A stretch of 64,000 bases of DNA from Agrypnia vestita (Eukaryota > Arthropoda > Insecta > Trichoptera > Phryganeidae): assembly GCA_016648135.1 (NCBI GenBank), contig JADDOH010001522.1, forward strand, positions 1-64,000, written 5' to 3'. The notes beneath the pieces were generated by a model. The model ran no database searches. It was not told the DNA's origin and was given only the letters and a program-made list of their open reading frames with translations. The stretch's first letter is position 1. Every line of letters starts with the position of its first letter. Of this stretch, positions 63,715-64,000 are shown one piece after another. The position numbers were made by a program, and so were the translations under genes.

Positions 63715-63785
63715 GTAACATTACTGAAGATGATGCCTTAGCATCAAAAACGTTCTAATCGTTATTAACAAATAGTGAATGCAAA
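63715..63785 (+). repeat. Hairpin motif resembling Penelope-type ends
   Basis: ACTGAAGATGATGCCTTAGC / GCATCAAAAACG forms a GATGATGC-GCATC hairpin before an AACGTT sequence. It resembles the hairpins at 6084 and 59915 only loosely. Confidence 0.25.
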
Positions 63786-64000
63786 CAAAGTCATCATTTT
63801 TTAAAATGGTCTTTCAGTGGTTACACAACAAAATTTCAAAAGATTCCCATACGTATTTTAAAGATAGTGTTTTGCGATACTGAGCCATCAACCGCTGCAT
63901 TTTATTGCAAATTCAATAACAATACCATCTTTGGATTCACATTTTAAAAAATCAATTTTTGGCACGTATGTTTCCTACCATGACTGCCGTTGAATTATTC

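Overview
The window is AT-rich eukaryotic DNA from an arthropod, most likely an insect. It holds spliced exons with GT/AG borders and kilobase introns. It also holds an irritans-type mariner, a P-element remnant, hAT pieces, a long-TIR 'TTCGAA' DNA transposon, Ty3/gypsy elements, Penelope-type debris, and L2/CR1, R1-like and RTE-like LINEs. I cannot assign an insect order.

Host gene. The only convincing cellular gene lies on the + strand at 4.3-13.5 kb: the last four coding exons (A 4277-4420, B 7240-7380, C 10557-10700, terminal exon D 13214-13458). Each encodes one C3HC4 RING finger, and every internal splice junction is in phase 1. Exon D, with a heptad-like helix, a CGHGTC-type RING and a stop six residues after its last zinc ligand region, matches the C-terminus of mind bomb-type E3 ubiquitin ligases. 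Upstream exons lie outside the window. Introns are filled with nested transposons.

Duplication. The A-B part of the gene is duplicated in the same orientation downstream of the terminal exon (A' 40262-40405, B' 49992-50129), with splice sites and reading frames intact but no C' or D' visible by 64 kb. The two copies work as internal controls for each other: a solo LTR, a short retroposon and a LINE sit in copy 1 where copy 2 shows an uninterrupted site, and a 4-kb gypsy element sits in copy 2 where copy 1 does not have it.

Middle region. From 13.5 to 38 kb there is no recognisable host gene. It contains small palindromes, a hAT element with an intact 8-bp target duplication (23.6-24.5 kb), a GC-rich 98-bp minisatellite (27.1-27.5 kb), an irregular tetranucleotide array (28.7-29.1 kb) and, most unusually, a roughly 3-kb degenerate tandem array of about 100-bp and then 72-bp units (29.5-32.4 kb). 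A 22-bp inverted repeat lies on both sides of this 6.7-kb block. A decayed R1-like LINE follows (34.2-37.2 kb).

Right region. 38-64 kb holds the duplicated exons, an inverted/direct rearranged DNA transposon, RTE and gypsy elements, a 213-bp nested palindrome, several copies of a CTCCCTTT-type repeat, a hAT dimerisation-domain remnant bounded by palindromes, P-element debris, and tRNA-like sequences. Nothing here forms an operon or pathway; the biological interest lies in the RING-exon cassette and in the repeat architecture.
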